A stretch of DNA of 64,000 nucleotides from positions 1-64,000 of the forward strand of contig CANQFC010000001.1 of NCBI GenBank assembly GCA_947598155.1, given 5' to 3'. Below, piece after piece: positions 9,901-19,423 of the stretch (positions are counted from its first letter, which is position 1; each line of letters opens with the position of its first letter). The translations under genes and the position numbers were made by a program. The stretch is from an uncultured Clostridia bacterium. Its GTDB lineage: Bacteria > Bacillota > Clostridia > Oscillospirales > Acutalibacteraceae. The notes under the pieces were generated by a model. That model was given only the letters and a program-made list of their open reading frames with translations, had not been told where the DNA came from and did not search any database.

Positions 9901-12900
9901 ACGATCACGCCGGCTGCCGGGTATAGCGTCAGTTACAACGGTGTGCTTTCGACAAACGATTGGGCTGAGTCTGTTGTTTACTCCACCGAGGGAACCAATT
10001 CGCCGAAGATTTTCCTAAGGGACGCAGATGGTTCAATCACAGACGCTATTGTTGTCGAAAATTTGAAAATCGACAAGACAGACCCGACAGATGTCAGTAT
10101 CAGTTACAGCAATTCCTTACTGGACAAAGTCCTTGAAACGTTCGGCATTTATAATGCTCCAGTTACCGTTAAGCTGACTGCAAAAAATGTGTACTCTGGC
10201 ATAGACTCCTTTACCTACAACTACAATGATGCGGATGTAACGGTTCAAAAATCAGATATTTCATTTGAAAATGGCGGAGTTGCTACATATGAGTTCAAGA
10301 TCAATCCCGAATATCGCGGCGTTGTTCAGATGACCGCGACGTCTGCCGCCGGACGTTCGGTAGCCGTGACAGGAGATAAAACCCTTGTTGTGGATTCTGC
10401 CAAGCCTGAACGCTCTGTGTCTTATGAATTTGCATCCGAAAATCACAGAGAAGACGACGGAAAAATCTACACCCAGGGCTCTACCACGGTGCATTTTGAG
10501 ATTGACGAGACAAACTTTGATCTGGCCGACGAGCCTGTTGTCAAGGTCAATGAAATTGCGGCGGCTCTTGATTGGACGCAAGATGGTGTAACGCAAAAGT
10601 GGAAGGCGGATGTGACGATTTCCACCTCCGGCGCTCATAAGATCGCTCTTACATACACAGACGTTGCAGGCAATGAAATGGAATCGTATGAAAAAACGAT
10701 CATCATAGACGCCACCGCGCCGGTTGTTACCAGCTTGACCTATGACAACAACACTGCAAAGAATGGGAACTATTACAGCGCTCCAAGAAAAGCAACGATC
10801 AAGATTTTCGAAGAGTATTTTAAGCCAGAGGAATTTATATTTGGCGTGGAGGCAACGGATGTTGCGGGCAATGCCATTTTGAAGGACGGCGTTGCTCTGT
10901 CGGAAACATACCTTGCGTACCTCAAAAATCCTTCCAACTGGAAATCGACCGGAAATATCCATACCGCAGAAGTTACATTCGATGACGATGCAAAATATAA
11001 AATCACCCTCGATTATACCGACATTGCCGGCAATAAAATGGAGCAGCAATCGGATGAATTCATTGTTGACCAAACCGTATCGACGAGTTTGCAAATCAGC
11101 TATAGCCAGTCGATCATTGAAAAAATGATCGAAACGCTTACTTTTGGCTTTTACAATCCTTCTGTTGAAGTAACGCTTAAGGCTGAGGATATTACTGCCG
11201 GTGTCGACTACTTTGTATGGACCTATACGCAGGAAGCCGGAACCAGTACGACAAAGAACGTTAGCGCAAGAACCGTAACGATTCCGAACAAAGACGTCAA
11301 ATATTCCGAAGACGGCAAGACGGCGACCGCAACCTTCACGCTGGAAGGAACGGATGCAGAGCAGTTCAGGGGTTCGATTTCCTTTGACGTCTATGACCGT
11401 TCAGGGAATAAGGAATCGACGTCTGACAGCAACCGGATCAACGTTGTGGATACCATTTCTCCGACCAGAAGCGTGAAATACTCTGAAGCCCGTGTGATGG
11501 ATGAAACGACCCTTATGGACATCAAGTCCTACACTGAGGCAGACCACGATCACGTCAAGCTTTACTATGAGAAAGAGGCAGTAGTTACCTTCATCGTTGA
11601 TGAAGCAAACTTCTATGCCGAAGATGTCAAGATCAAGGTGAACGGTGAGGATCGGGCGCCTACGGACTGGAAACAGAACGGAGACGTTTGGACCGGCACG
11701 ATCACGATTTCCGGCGATGGGGATTATGTGGTCACCATGGAATACACAGACCGTTCCAACAATGTCATGGAGAGCTACACCTCACCGAAGATTGCGATTG
11801 ACAATACCGCTCCTACGATTTCGGTATCGTATGATCCGACCGATGCCGTAGCAAACGAGAAATATTTTAATACCAATCGTTCCATGACGGTAACGGTTAC
11901 TGAGCACAATTTCCGCGCCGACGACCTGAAAGTAAAGGTTACGGCGAAGGATGCGAGTGGCGTGGCTATCGCCAATGAGGCGGAGGTCGTGAAGGAGATC
12001 TCGGATTACCTGACTGACCGTGCCCATTGGAAGAGTATGGACGACACCCATGTTGCGACCGTTTCGTTTATGGAGGACGCGCAGTATGACGTCACCATTG
12101 ATTACAAAGATATGATTGGAAATGCTGCAGTACAGTATGCTGCGCCGCCGTTCGTTGTCGACCATCTTCAGCCAAGCGAGCCAGTTATCGAATATAGCGA
12201 CAATATTAACTTCTGGGATGTAATCGCGAATAATGTTACGTTCGGATATTATACCTGTAATCCGTCTGTTACGGTTACGGTAACTTCTTCTGATGAAACC
12301 TCGGGCATCGATTACTTTGAATGGATTTATACCAAGCAGGATGGGATAAGCAGTGCACATGTTGATAAAGACAGCGGGAGATTAGATGTTAAAATAGCGG
12401 AAGAACAACCGAACAAGAAGGTCGCGACCGCATCATTTACATTAACCGCAGATGAGGCAAAACAGTATAGAGGGCATATTTCCGTCACAGCTTTCGATCG
12501 TTCTACCAATCGTAACGATACGTCCGACAGCAATCGGATCAACATCGTTGACACGATTTCTCCGAAGATCAACGTGACGTATTCTTCAGACGGCGCGAAT
12601 GTTCGATATATCGATGAAGCTCTGAATGACGTAAATGATTTTGCATCTGCAACGAAGGCGTTTTTCAACAAAAATGTCAAAGCGACAATCTCCATTGATG
12701 ATGCAAACTTCTTTGAGGGCGTTACCGCCAAAGACGGCGTCATTCAAGGTGACACAGTCGAAGATTATGTGATCCATGAGGTCGGTATTCTTCTCACAAA
12801 GACAGATAAAGCCGGGAATGTGACAAGAACGGAGTATCTGCCGGAAGGCGCTACGCAGAAGTATGCGGACGCGATCGCCAACCCAGTCACATGGACGCAT

Positions 12901-15378
12901 AACGGTGACAAGCACACCTTTGAAATCGAGTATGCCGACGATGCGGACTATGTACTCACGGTAGAATACACAGATTTGTCCGAAAACGAAGCGAAAATCA
13001 CAGCGAGCGACAGCAAGACAGCGACTGCCAAAACTTATGTATCGAAGACGGTTACGGTGGATAAGATCGCTCCGGTGATCGACGTGGATTACAAAAATTC
13101 CGACGTCAAGAACACGGTTCGCGACAATGAGGGTCACGACAGACAGTATTTTGACAAGGGGCAAACCGCGACCATCACGATTACCGAACACAACTTCCGC
13201 CCAGATGATGTGGTCATCAAGATAAAGGCGAAGGACGTTGTGGGCTCGAATGTGTTCTCGAGCTGCGATGCTGACGGCTATGTTAACCAATATGCCTCTG
13301 AAGGCCGAAGCAGGGAGGAATGGGCTGAACTGACTCCCTATACGGACACGGCAACCTGGAGAAGAGACGGCGACACCTTTAAGCTCGTGCTAGACTATAC
13401 AAGCGATGCAAACTACACCTTTGATATTGAGTACAGGGATTTAGCCGGGAATGATGCCGCCGATTATTCAAGTGATTACTTTACGGTTGATAAGACTGCG
13501 CCGAAGAATCTTGCGGTGGCGTACAGTACAAACGTGTTTGAAAACGTGCTGGAATCGGTCACCTTCGGGTACTACAATGCACAGATGACTGTCACGCTTA
13601 CGGCTGAGGACGATACCTCCGGTATCTATCATTTCCTGTACAGCTATGTCAAGAGCGAAGGCGTCAGCGATGTGAATGCCGAGCTGATTGACGATGCCAT
13701 TAACAGTGCTGCCATCAGCTATGACGGAGCCAAAGCTACCGCAGAATTCAAAATACCGAAGTATGTTTTGGCAAACGACAATCAGTTCAACGGAACGGTG
13801 CGCTTTACTGCTTTTGACCGTGCAGAGAACAAGATGGATATGAGCGATACCGAAAGGATCATCGTTGATAACATTAAGCCTACAATAAACGTTACATATA
13901 ACGATCCCGTCAGGAAGGTCAATAATATTTCGTATTATGCGAATACTGCCAACGTAAGTGTGGATATCAACGAGGCAAATTTCTTTGAGCAAGATGTCCG
14001 CATTACTGTTACCAAGAACGGACGCAATTATGCGATCAAGGATCTGGTGTGGAACAATGCCAGCGTAGATAAGCATACCGGCACATTTACGCTTCCTGAC
14101 GACGGCGATTACATTGTTTCCGTAACCTACACCGATCGGTCCGGCAATGTGATGGACAGCTATCAATCCAATCGAATTACGGTTGATAAAACAAAGCCGA
14201 CCGTGAGCGTTTCGAACATTAAGAACAACTCGGCCAACAAGGACGATGTTTACACGTTTACCATCACTGCAAATGACACAAACATCGATTTTGAGACCTT
14301 TAAGCCGGAGCTGAAGGCGCTTGTCAGAAATGAGAGCGGAAATTATAGCGTGAAATCGATTCCGCTTGGCGATGTCAAAACGGTTGAGGCAGGCAAGACC
14401 TATTCGTTCACCGTTCAAAATCTCGATGAGGATGCAGCATACACTCTTACCAGCGTGGTAAGAGATATGTCCGGCAACGAATATGTTAATATAAAACTTG
14501 ATGACGGAAACGAATACGGAAATATTCGGTTCTCCATCAACAGAAACGGCTCCACATTTGCCGCAAACGAATTTACTTCCGACCTCGTTGAACAGTATTA
14601 TGTGTACAGCATTGATAACGATATTGTGCTTGAAGAAATCAATGTCGATCCGATTGAAAACTATATTGTCAAACTGAACGGTGAGGCGCTCCAAGAAGGC
14701 AAGGATTATACCACAACGATCACCAATCAAGATGGAAAGTGGAGCAAGAGAACATATGTGATCCATAAGAGTCTTTTTGAAGCGGAAGGCGAGTACAGCA
14801 TTGTTGTTGAATCGACCGATAAGGCGTCGTCAACGGCATACAGCGATGTCAAAAACTTAAAGATCGCATTTGTCGTTGACCGGACCGAGCCTGTTCTTAC
14901 CGTTTCGGGCGTTGAAGATGGCGGACGGTATCAGATCGACGAACAGCCGGTTACCGTAATTCCTACGGATGACGGAGGAAGGTTGTACAGCTTTAAGGCG
15001 ATTGTTTTTGATGCGAGCGGTAATCCGCTCAAGAAAGACGGCGAGGATGTCAGCGTCAGATTCGATATGGCTGGCGAGGAGTTACTGAAATATCTGGACG
15101 AACATGAGGGCAAGATCGTCTTCACAATTCCCGAAGGACTTGAAAATCAGGTTCAGCTAATTTGCAACGATTGTGCTGTTAAGGCTGACGGAACCACGAA
15201 TGAATATAATTACACCTATACCAAGGTTACGGTGTCTCAAAGCAGATGGGTTATCTTCTACGCGAATAAACCGCTGTTCTATAGTTCTATTGCCGGAGTC
15301 GTTCTTCTGGCAGGTATTGTGACCGGATTGATCATTTTCCTGAAAAAGCGGGAAAAAGCTGGAAAGGCAACTAAGTAA
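6901..15378 (+). CDS. Giant Ig-like-repeat surface protein
   Basis: The 2825-residue protein has a signal peptide (cleavage likely after SANA, about residue 37) and a C-terminal membrane helix (about 2793-2815) followed by KKREKAGKATK. There is no LPxTG motif, so it should stay membrane-anchored. Residues about 40-510 hold three copies of a Trp-rich unit with GWWIG/GWWAG/AWWVG and FDWN. About 515-980 holds five or six bacterial Ig-like units (motif TGTV...AGxITVxAxK). About 1050-2480 holds many Ig-like units marked by YTDxAGN/YTDRSxN and NRINVVDTISP. Adhesion or surface display is likely. The ATG at 6907 is an alternative start. Long antisense frames inside it reflect repeat composition. Confidence 0.9.
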   Translation: MTMTRIKNSLGYQALALFLSFIMLFGLIPISGISANATESQYGTLSGITADGTLMNSTGANATITYSNGATLDWAAQNPDIGRSVDGWWIGVKMTAPEDMKTEESFEGVTLKSKGSSGVWSEPKQFWGAKDSDNAASVHFIELWGAIDEEKLNDALASGSTIQYQWEFDWNADDAYEQTATLIIDPHNIVLKKSDATVYPKVAGLGTVSYYNDGITVSNENGSYVNAAFTSSVTLSWVAANIEAGRTQDGWWAGLKITAPDALKTEDDFSDVTFKSKGSSNEWSDPKNFWDYKDSTDPEGLQFLGLWGLLTDAYLKSAATADSNIVYSWKFDWNKDGIYEQQVNLSIDPSKITLKDSGGNQVYPTLGTVEPYTGGTVSGVTGNINVTVDQTTLNWSPKQPDIGRAEDAWWVGIKVTAPDYDKSVLQDAKYQRKSASDWSGALSFWDKKDSDEGADSQFIGLWMPLTPAKLREAKAAENNIVFEYQFDWNNDGNYEQRITVTIVPSDRIVLNKIDQTGFAFENESPVDQWAGQEFINKASGGQSSGKIEYSIISGNDIATINKDTGTVKFSQAGKITVRATKYGDDTYNDATAEYTVTAIRYPQTEFKFATSNPSAIPYAEGKIFENPATGGSGSGEVTYRIISGEECAKIDAKTGTVTLLKAGQITVEAKKAADAFYNETTVTYTLTINRGTQDALVFSTLPKNKELVYQTSPYENVISVSGGNGTGAQVFSIVDGEENATITPDGKITTLQAGTFTVRVEKEGDDCYAAATPIEETLTVVRADQTTFAFTYPTPNPVTYNENNNTFENPAIGGESAGKVTYDILTPGGDSIVDIADDGKLTIKRAGEVTISATKAEDNKYKSKTIQYTLTIQKTDQTFTFKDGDNVSKYYGIKSYINEVVYTKNPDAADGTGYGTGAVTYEVSGDLIGASAGVDGTITFTDSDLKVGTITVKAKKEADECYNEVEKTYTLTVAYLPTPDKPFTLSGETKNDSGWYTGDVTITPAAGYSVSYNGVLSTNDWAESVVYSTEGTNSPKIFLRDADGSITDAIVVENLKIDKTDPTDVSISYSNSLLDKVLETFGIYNAPVTVKLTAKNVYSGIDSFTYNYNDADVTVQKSDISFENGGVATYEFKINPEYRGVVQMTATSAAGRSVAVTGDKTLVVDSAKPERSVSYEFASENHREDDGKIYTQGSTTVHFEIDETNFDLADEPVVKVNEIAAALDWTQDGVTQKWKADVTISTSGAHKIALTYTDVAGNEMESYEKTIIIDATAPVVTSLTYDNNTAKNGNYYSAPRKATIKIFEEYFKPEEFIFGVEATDVAGNAILKDGVALSETYLAYLKNPSNWKSTGNIHTAEVTFDDDAKYKITLDYTDIAGNKMEQQSDEFIVDQTVSTSLQISYSQSIIEKMIETLTFGFYNPSVEVTLKAEDITAGVDYFVWTYTQEAGTSTTKNVSARTVTIPNKDVKYSEDGKTATATFTLEGTDAEQFRGSISFDVYDRSGNKESTSDSNRINVVDTISPTRSVKYSEARVMDETTLMDIKSYTEADHDHVKLYYEKEAVVTFIVDEANFYAEDVKIKVNGEDRAPTDWKQNGDVWTGTITISGDGDYVVTMEYTDRSNNVMESYTSPKIAIDNTAPTISVSYDPTDAVANEKYFNTNRSMTVTVTEHNFRADDLKVKVTAKDASGVAIANEAEVVKEISDYLTDRAHWKSMDDTHVATVSFMEDAQYDVTIDYKDMIGNAAVQYAAPPFVVDHLQPSEPVIEYSDNINFWDVIANNVTFGYYTCNPSVTVTVTSSDETSGIDYFEWIYTKQDGISSAHVDKDSGRLDVKIAEEQPNKKVATASFTLTADEAKQYRGHISVTAFDRSTNRNDTSDSNRINIVDTISPKINVTYSSDGANVRYIDEALNDVNDFASATKAFFNKNVKATISIDDANFFEGVTAKDGVIQGDTVEDYVIHEVGILLTKTDKAGNVTRTEYLPEGATQKYADAIANPVTWTHNGDKHTFEIEYADDADYVLTVEYTDLSENEAKITASDSKTATAKTYVSKTVTVDKIAPVIDVDYKNSDVKNTVRDNEGHDRQYFDKGQTATITITEHNFRPDDVVIKIKAKDVVGSNVFSSCDADGYVNQYASEGRSREEWAELTPYTDTATWRRDGDTFKLVLDYTSDANYTFDIEYRDLAGNDAADYSSDYFTVDKTAPKNLAVAYSTNVFENVLESVTFGYYNAQMTVTLTAEDDTSGIYHFLYSYVKSEGVSDVNAELIDDAINSAAISYDGAKATAEFKIPKYVLANDNQFNGTVRFTAFDRAENKMDMSDTERIIVDNIKPTINVTYNDPVRKVNNISYYANTANVSVDINEANFFEQDVRITVTKNGRNYAIKDLVWNNASVDKHTGTFTLPDDGDYIVSVTYTDRSGNVMDSYQSNRITVDKTKPTVSVSNIKNNSANKDDVYTFTITANDTNIDFETFKPELKALVRNESGNYSVKSIPLGDVKTVEAGKTYSFTVQNLDEDAAYTLTSVVRDMSGNEYVNIKLDDGNEYGNIRFSINRNGSTFAANEFTSDLVEQYYVYSIDNDIVLEEINVDPIENYIVKLNGEALQEGKDYTTTITNQDGKWSKRTYVIHKSLFEAEGEYSIVVESTDKASSTAYSDVKNLKIAFVVDRTEPVLTVSGVEDGGRYQIDEQPVTVIPTDDGGRLYSFKAIVFDASGNPLKKDGEDVSVRFDMAGEELLKYLDEHEGKIVFTIPEGLENQVQLICNDCAVKADGTTNEYNYTYTKVTVSQSRWVIFYANKPLFYSSIAGVVLLAGIVTGLIIFLKKREKAGKATK

Positions 15379-15385
15379 TTCCATA

Positions 15386-15420
15386 CACCACGGCAGGGAT
15401 ATACCATCCCTGCCGTGGTG
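15386..15420 (+). terminator. Strong hairpin after the giant surface gene
   Basis: A perfect 15-bp stem (CACCACGGCAGGGAT with its complement) has a 5-base loop and lies eight bases after the stop codon. No T tract follows on either strand. It may act as an RNA 3'-end stabiliser or an atypical terminator between operon A and the regulator genes. Confidence 0.6.
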
Positions 15421-15531
15421 AAATGTGTCTTATGACTTCAAACGCACGTAACAAAAGTCGTTGTGGCGGCAAATAATAAACAGCGTCTAAGTTGAATGGT
15501 GCGGAATTACAATATTACAGGGGTATCATTC

Positions 15532-16242
15532 ATGATTGAGATTTTTGTGTGTGATGATGATCAAACAATTACAGACTATTTGAAATTTTTCATAATGAAA
15601 CGATACGGTGATGATATCCAAGTGCTGGCATTTAATAAGTGTTCGGATCTCGTCAATATGGTTGAGTTTAATGAAAGGATTCCCGATGTTCTCATTATGG
15701 ATGTAAATCTTCAGGATGGAAACGGGATCAAAACTGTAAAAAAGTTGCAAAATATGCATCAAAGCATTAAGGTAATTTATCTGACCGGTATCATTCAGTA
15801 TGCAACAGATATTTTTCAGACAGATCCGGTCTATTTCCTTACCAAACCGATTAACGAAAACAAATTAGCCGACGCCATCAAAAAGGCGATCAATCAAACT
15901 GAAAATGACAGATCGGATTCTATTGTAATTAAGACGAATGGATCCGAAGTATTGATATACAGAAGGGAAATCATTTATGTGGAAAGCAAAGGCAGAAAGC
16001 TGGTTTTCTACATGAACAACGGTCATGAGATCGGCGTATATGAAAAGATGGACGCCATGCAGGAACAGCTCGGCTCGACATTTGTCAGAAGCCATAAGAG
16101 CTTCTTAATCAATATGAAATATATTGTTGAGCGAAACAATCAAGAATTCTGTCTCAGCAACGGAAGGGCATTACCGATAAGTAAGCCAAACTTGAAGGAA
16201 GCAAAAATGAAGTTCATAACATATCTGGGGGAATGTTCATGA
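15532..16242 (+). CDS. LytTR-family response regulator (AgrA/LytR-like)
   Basis: This protein of about 236 residues has an N-terminal receiver domain with acidic cluster CDDD, phosphoacceptor Asp in LIMDVNLQDG, and Lys in FLTKPI. Its C-terminal LytTR DNA-binding domain contains YVESKGRKL, FVRSHKSFLIN and LPISKPNLKEA. LytTR proteins bind paired sites about 21 bp apart. Such pairs occur at four island promoters, which are the predicted targets. An upstream ATG-less extension to 15496 is possible, but AGGGG at 15519-15523 supports the ATG at 15532. Its stop overlaps the start of the kinase gene (ATGA). No repeat pair is seen before this gene itself. Confidence 0.93.
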   Translation: MIEIFVCDDDQTITDYLKFFIMKRYGDDIQVLAFNKCSDLVNMVEFNERIPDVLIMDVNLQDGNGIKTVKKLQNMHQSIKVIYLTGIIQYATDIFQTDPVYFLTKPINENKLADAIKKAINQTENDRSDSIVIKTNGSEVLIYRREIIYVESKGRKLVFYMNNGHEIGVYEKMDAMQEQLGSTFVRSHKSFLINMKYIVERNNQEFCLSNGRALPISKPNLKEAKMKFITYLGECS

Positions 16243-17534
16243 GTCCTCTTTTTTATGAACTGGTCGTTTACATATGTGAAGCTGTTATTATCGAATCACT
16301 GTATATCAATCTACTTCATCCCGAAATCAAAGTTATATTTATTTTTTTGCTTTGGCCGGAAACTGTCGTTTTGGGAATTGCCCTAACTCCATCGTTTTCA
16401 CTTATTCGCATTGCTCTGATTGCAATTTTTGAGTTTGTTGTGATCATCGTTGCATTTGAAGATAAATTTACGCACAAGCTGCGAAGTTTTCTGTTCATTG
16501 AAGCAGTAAGTTTGGTAAGTGGATTTATTTCATACTTTTTAATTGGTATGTTCACGAAAAGGTGGCCGCCGTTTCTAAAAATGTGTGCCGGCGGTGATTG
16601 CACTTACGTACTGCTGTATTTAGTTGTCCTGTCGATTTTAGCGTCCATGGTTTTCCAGTTGGCAAAAAAGATCAGAAGCATCGAGTTACCGTGGGTTTTG
16701 GGCACGCAGTTTGTGATCGGCGTCGGGGAATGCATCGCGATTTTGGCCTTTGCAAATAACAATGCCGGAGTTATTCCAATCACGGATGCTGCATTTATTG
16801 TGGCTTCTATTGTGTGCCTTGTGGCCGCTAATCTTTCCGTGGGCATTTTTGCTTCGTTTTTATTTCAGCAATTTACGCAGTCAAGCGGAATCGATTTCGG
16901 AAAAGAACTCAGCAATATGGAATACAAGTATTATGAGATGTCTGTTCAAAACGAAAAAAAGATTCAAGCGCTCCGGCATGATATATCAAATCAAATCCAG
17001 ACAGTATATTCACTATTGGTGAACGGCGAGAGTCAAAAGAGCCTTGAAATGGTGAACGAGCTTCGGAAACAATATGAACATGTTGACCAGCTTATATATT
17101 GCGATAACTCGGTTCTCAACATCATATTGGCAAACAAAAAAGCCGAGGCTGAAAATCAGGGAATTGAGGTACAGATACGAGTCAAAGATTATCCGAAAGA
17201 ACTTCCAATCAGCGACTTTGATCTCTCGACAGTTGTGTGTAATATGATCGACAATGCCATTAGAGGATGCATATGCAGCAACCAGTCGCACCCGAGGATG
17301 GTCGTTGAAATTGTCCGTAAAAATCAGTATTTGGTTGTTCGTATATTGAATTCCTGCATTGTCAGTATGAACATAGAGAATACAGACCGTATCGAATCAA
17401 CGAAATCCAATTCGCAGACCCACGGATTCGGGATGGCGATTATTGCCGGCATTGTAAAAAGGTATAAAGGCGACTTTGTCGTTTCGGCACAGAACGGCTT
17501 GTTTACCGCTACTGCCGTTATGTCAATCAAATAG
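16239..17534 (+). CDS. AgrC-like sensor histidine kinase
   Basis: About 431 residues. The first 200 are six or seven membrane segments, followed by a coiled linker and a dimerisation box ALRHDISNQ whose His is the phosphorylation site. The ATPase part has an N-box MIDNAIRG and a G-box HGFGMAI, as in the HPK10/GHKL kinases that sense peptides (AgrC, ComD). The ATG at 16239 overlaps the regulator's stop and has GGGGGA at a good distance. ATG 16233 is too close to it. No AgrB/AgrD-like peptide gene is seen nearby, so the inducer is unknown. Confidence 0.92.
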   Translation: MSPLFYELVVYICEAVIIESLYINLLHPEIKVIFIFLLWPETVVLGIALTPSFSLIRIALIAIFEFVVIIVAFEDKFTHKLRSFLFIEAVSLVSGFISYFLIGMFTKRWPPFLKMCAGGDCTYVLLYLVVLSILASMVFQLAKKIRSIELPWVLGTQFVIGVGECIAILAFANNNAGVIPITDAAFIVASIVCLVAANLSVGIFASFLFQQFTQSSGIDFGKELSNMEYKYYEMSVQNEKKIQALRHDISNQIQTVYSLLVNGESQKSLEMVNELRKQYEHVDQLIYCDNSVLNIILANKKAEAENQGIEVQIRVKDYPKELPISDFDLSTVVCNMIDNAIRGCICSNQSHPRMVVEIVRKNQYLVVRILNSCIVSMNIENTDRIESTKSNSQTHGFGMAIIAGIVKRYKGDFVVSAQNGLFTATAVMSIK

Positions 17535-17536
17535 AA

Positions 17537-17598
17537 TTTTTACATTTAAACATTGGCTTTTTACAAAGTTAAGACATCCCATGAAATTTGTGTATGAT
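17537..17598 (+). promoter_or_regulatory. LytTR-type repeat and promoter of operon B (site 2 of 4)
   Basis: TTTTTACA occurs at 17537-17544 and again at 17558-17565, exactly 21 bp apart and both perfect. A -10 like TATGAT at 17593-17598 is 35 bp after the start of the second copy. The site begins just after the stop of the histidine kinase gene and serves the second kinase, PP2C and CpaF. Confidence 0.78.
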
Positions 17599-17635
17599 TG
17601 AAGTTATCGGTTGGGATGATAGGAAGGTGTAAAAC

Positions 17636-19405
17636 ATGGATATTAATCAGGTGTGGCCCGAATGGCACGAGGATTGCGTGCTTGGTGAGGGCTCATTTGG
17701 GAAAGTTTATAGGGCAAAAAGAGTAGAGTACGGACGTACGTTTTATTCTGCGATTAAGGTCATTAGTGTTCCGAAAACGCAACAGGAAGTCAAGAATGCC
17801 CGTTCACAGGGGATGAACGATTCTGAAATTTACAATTATTTTCAAAGCTTGGTTGATAACCTTTTGAATGAGATAACCTTGATGGATAATCTGAAAGGCG
17901 CAAAAAACATCGTCGGCATTGATGATTATAAGATTATTGAGCATGAAGGCGAGATCGGGTGGGATATCTTCATCCGCATGGAGTTGCTCACGGCGTTTGA
18001 CAGCTTTGTCTCAAACCCGGAGTTTTCCCAAAAAGATGTCATTCGACTCGGTGTGGATATCTGCTCGGCATTGGAGGTTTGTGAGCAGAACTACATCATT
18101 CACAGGGATATTAAGCCGGACAACATTTTTGTGTCGCGCTTCGGAGAATACAAGCTCGGCGATTTCGGCATAGCAAGAAAGCTTGAAGCAACACAAGCAA
18201 ATCTGTCGCGCAAGGGAACACTGAACTATATGGCGCCGGAGGTGTACAAGAGCGAAGAATACGGTGCAAGCGTTGATATATACTCGCTCGGTCTGGTGCT
18301 TTATACGCTGTTGAATAACAACAGGATCGCGTTCCTTCCGCCATATCCGCAGCCCATCACCTACAAGGATAATGAAGAGGCTCTGTCCAGACGGCTTTCC
18401 GGCGCGCCTTTGGATCCGCCCTGCAACGCGAACGCTTCACTTGGCGCCACCATTTTGAAGGCATGCGCTTATCATCCGCAAGACAGATTTTCGTCTGCAA
18501 CAGAATTTAAAAACGCTTTAATCAACGAATGGAATGTGTTGGTTCAGTCCGGAGACAACAAAGGTATTGGATTTGATGCCGCGAGGCTTGGCGGACAGGA
18601 GGACGATCGATTAAAGAATACGACAAATGACATGACGGCAAACGGGCGTCTCGTCGTAGATGAATACGCACAGGGAACAACCGTGCTGGAAGGGGATAAT
18701 CTATACGCATCTGACTACGGATATTCTCAAAGCACGGGAACACAATCCTCGATTGCCGTTCCGACAGGTAATAATGGGACAGGGTATGCGCAATCGAAAT
18801 CCAACAAGTTCTGCAAAATAGCAGCCTATCCATTGGCGCTCGCAGTAGCTGTTCTATCAATCATTATGTTAATCCATAGTGACTCCATGCTGTCTAAAAC
18901 GGTGTCGGTGTCTATGCTCGGGTTTGCGGTCGTTGCAACGATTGCAGGGTACAACAAGCTGTCCATAGGCGTCTGCATGGTTGCAGGTTCAATCGGGTAT
19001 ATTTTTGAAGGTCTGTTCGGGTTGATCGGAAACGGACTTCAAGAATTTCTGCCTGTTTTTTCAGCGCTTATTTTAGTATCTGGGGCATTGACGCTCTTAG
19101 GAGGAATATCGGTATCATCGCAAAAGGAAACGCGGCTCGGCGGGTCGATGTTTTTGTATGCATTTGTTCTCGAATGGGCGTTCTATATCTATCAGTTTAT
19201 CAACGGCCCGTTCCATGTGGATACATGGCATATATACTTCGGAGTAACCGAGATAGCGGCGTTTGTTTGGGCTTACGGCTATAACAGTAGCGAGGAAATT
19301 GTCGGCGTCAAAAAGATATTACAGATCACCACCTATGTTGCTGTCAGCGCAATCGGTATACTTGCTGTTGTTTCGACTGTGGCAACAATAAGGTCACTCG
19401 TATAA
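17636..19405 (+). CDS. Second membrane Ser/Thr protein kinase
   Basis: The 589-residue protein has an N-terminal Hanks-type kinase domain (about 10-300): GEGSFGKVY (17-25), Lys41, HRDIKPDN (Asp158), DFG at 176-178 and NYMAPEVY. A polar linker follows, with one GTTVL motif (347-351), then about six or seven membrane helices (about 396-589). This multi-helix C-terminus differs from the single-span kinase at 4123 and suggests a different input. ATG with AGGAAGGTG upstream is a clear start. The second PP2C follows closely. Autophosphorylation at the TTVL site is possible but unproven. Confidence 0.94.
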   Translation: MDINQVWPEWHEDCVLGEGSFGKVYRAKRVEYGRTFYSAIKVISVPKTQQEVKNARSQGMNDSEIYNYFQSLVDNLLNEITLMDNLKGAKNIVGIDDYKIIEHEGEIGWDIFIRMELLTAFDSFVSNPEFSQKDVIRLGVDICSALEVCEQNYIIHRDIKPDNIFVSRFGEYKLGDFGIARKLEATQANLSRKGTLNYMAPEVYKSEEYGASVDIYSLGLVLYTLLNNNRIAFLPPYPQPITYKDNEEALSRRLSGAPLDPPCNANASLGATILKACAYHPQDRFSSATEFKNALINEWNVLVQSGDNKGIGFDAARLGGQEDDRLKNTTNDMTANGRLVVDEYAQGTTVLEGDNLYASDYGYSQSTGTQSSIAVPTGNNGTGYAQSKSNKFCKIAAYPLALAVAVLSIIMLIHSDSMLSKTVSVSMLGFAVVATIAGYNKLSIGVCMVAGSIGYIFEGLFGLIGNGLQEFLPVFSALILVSGALTLLGGISVSSQKETRLGGSMFLYAFVLEWAFYIYQFINGPFHVDTWHIYFGVTEIAAFVWAYGYNSSEEIVGVKKILQITTYVAVSAIGILAVVSTVATIRSLV

Positions 19406-19423
19406 AAAAGGAAGGTGAAACCG

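Noticed and set aside
10261-14766. Long minus-strand frames (277, 192, 234 and 432 codons) inside the giant surface gene
   Set aside because: They lie wholly antisense to a repeat-rich gene, have no ribosome binding sites, are rich in Ile/Val/Arg from the complementary repeat codons, and match no family.
15300-15378. Possible sortase (LPxTG) anchor on the giant surface protein
   Set aside because: There is a membrane helix and basic tail but no LPxTG-like motif before them.
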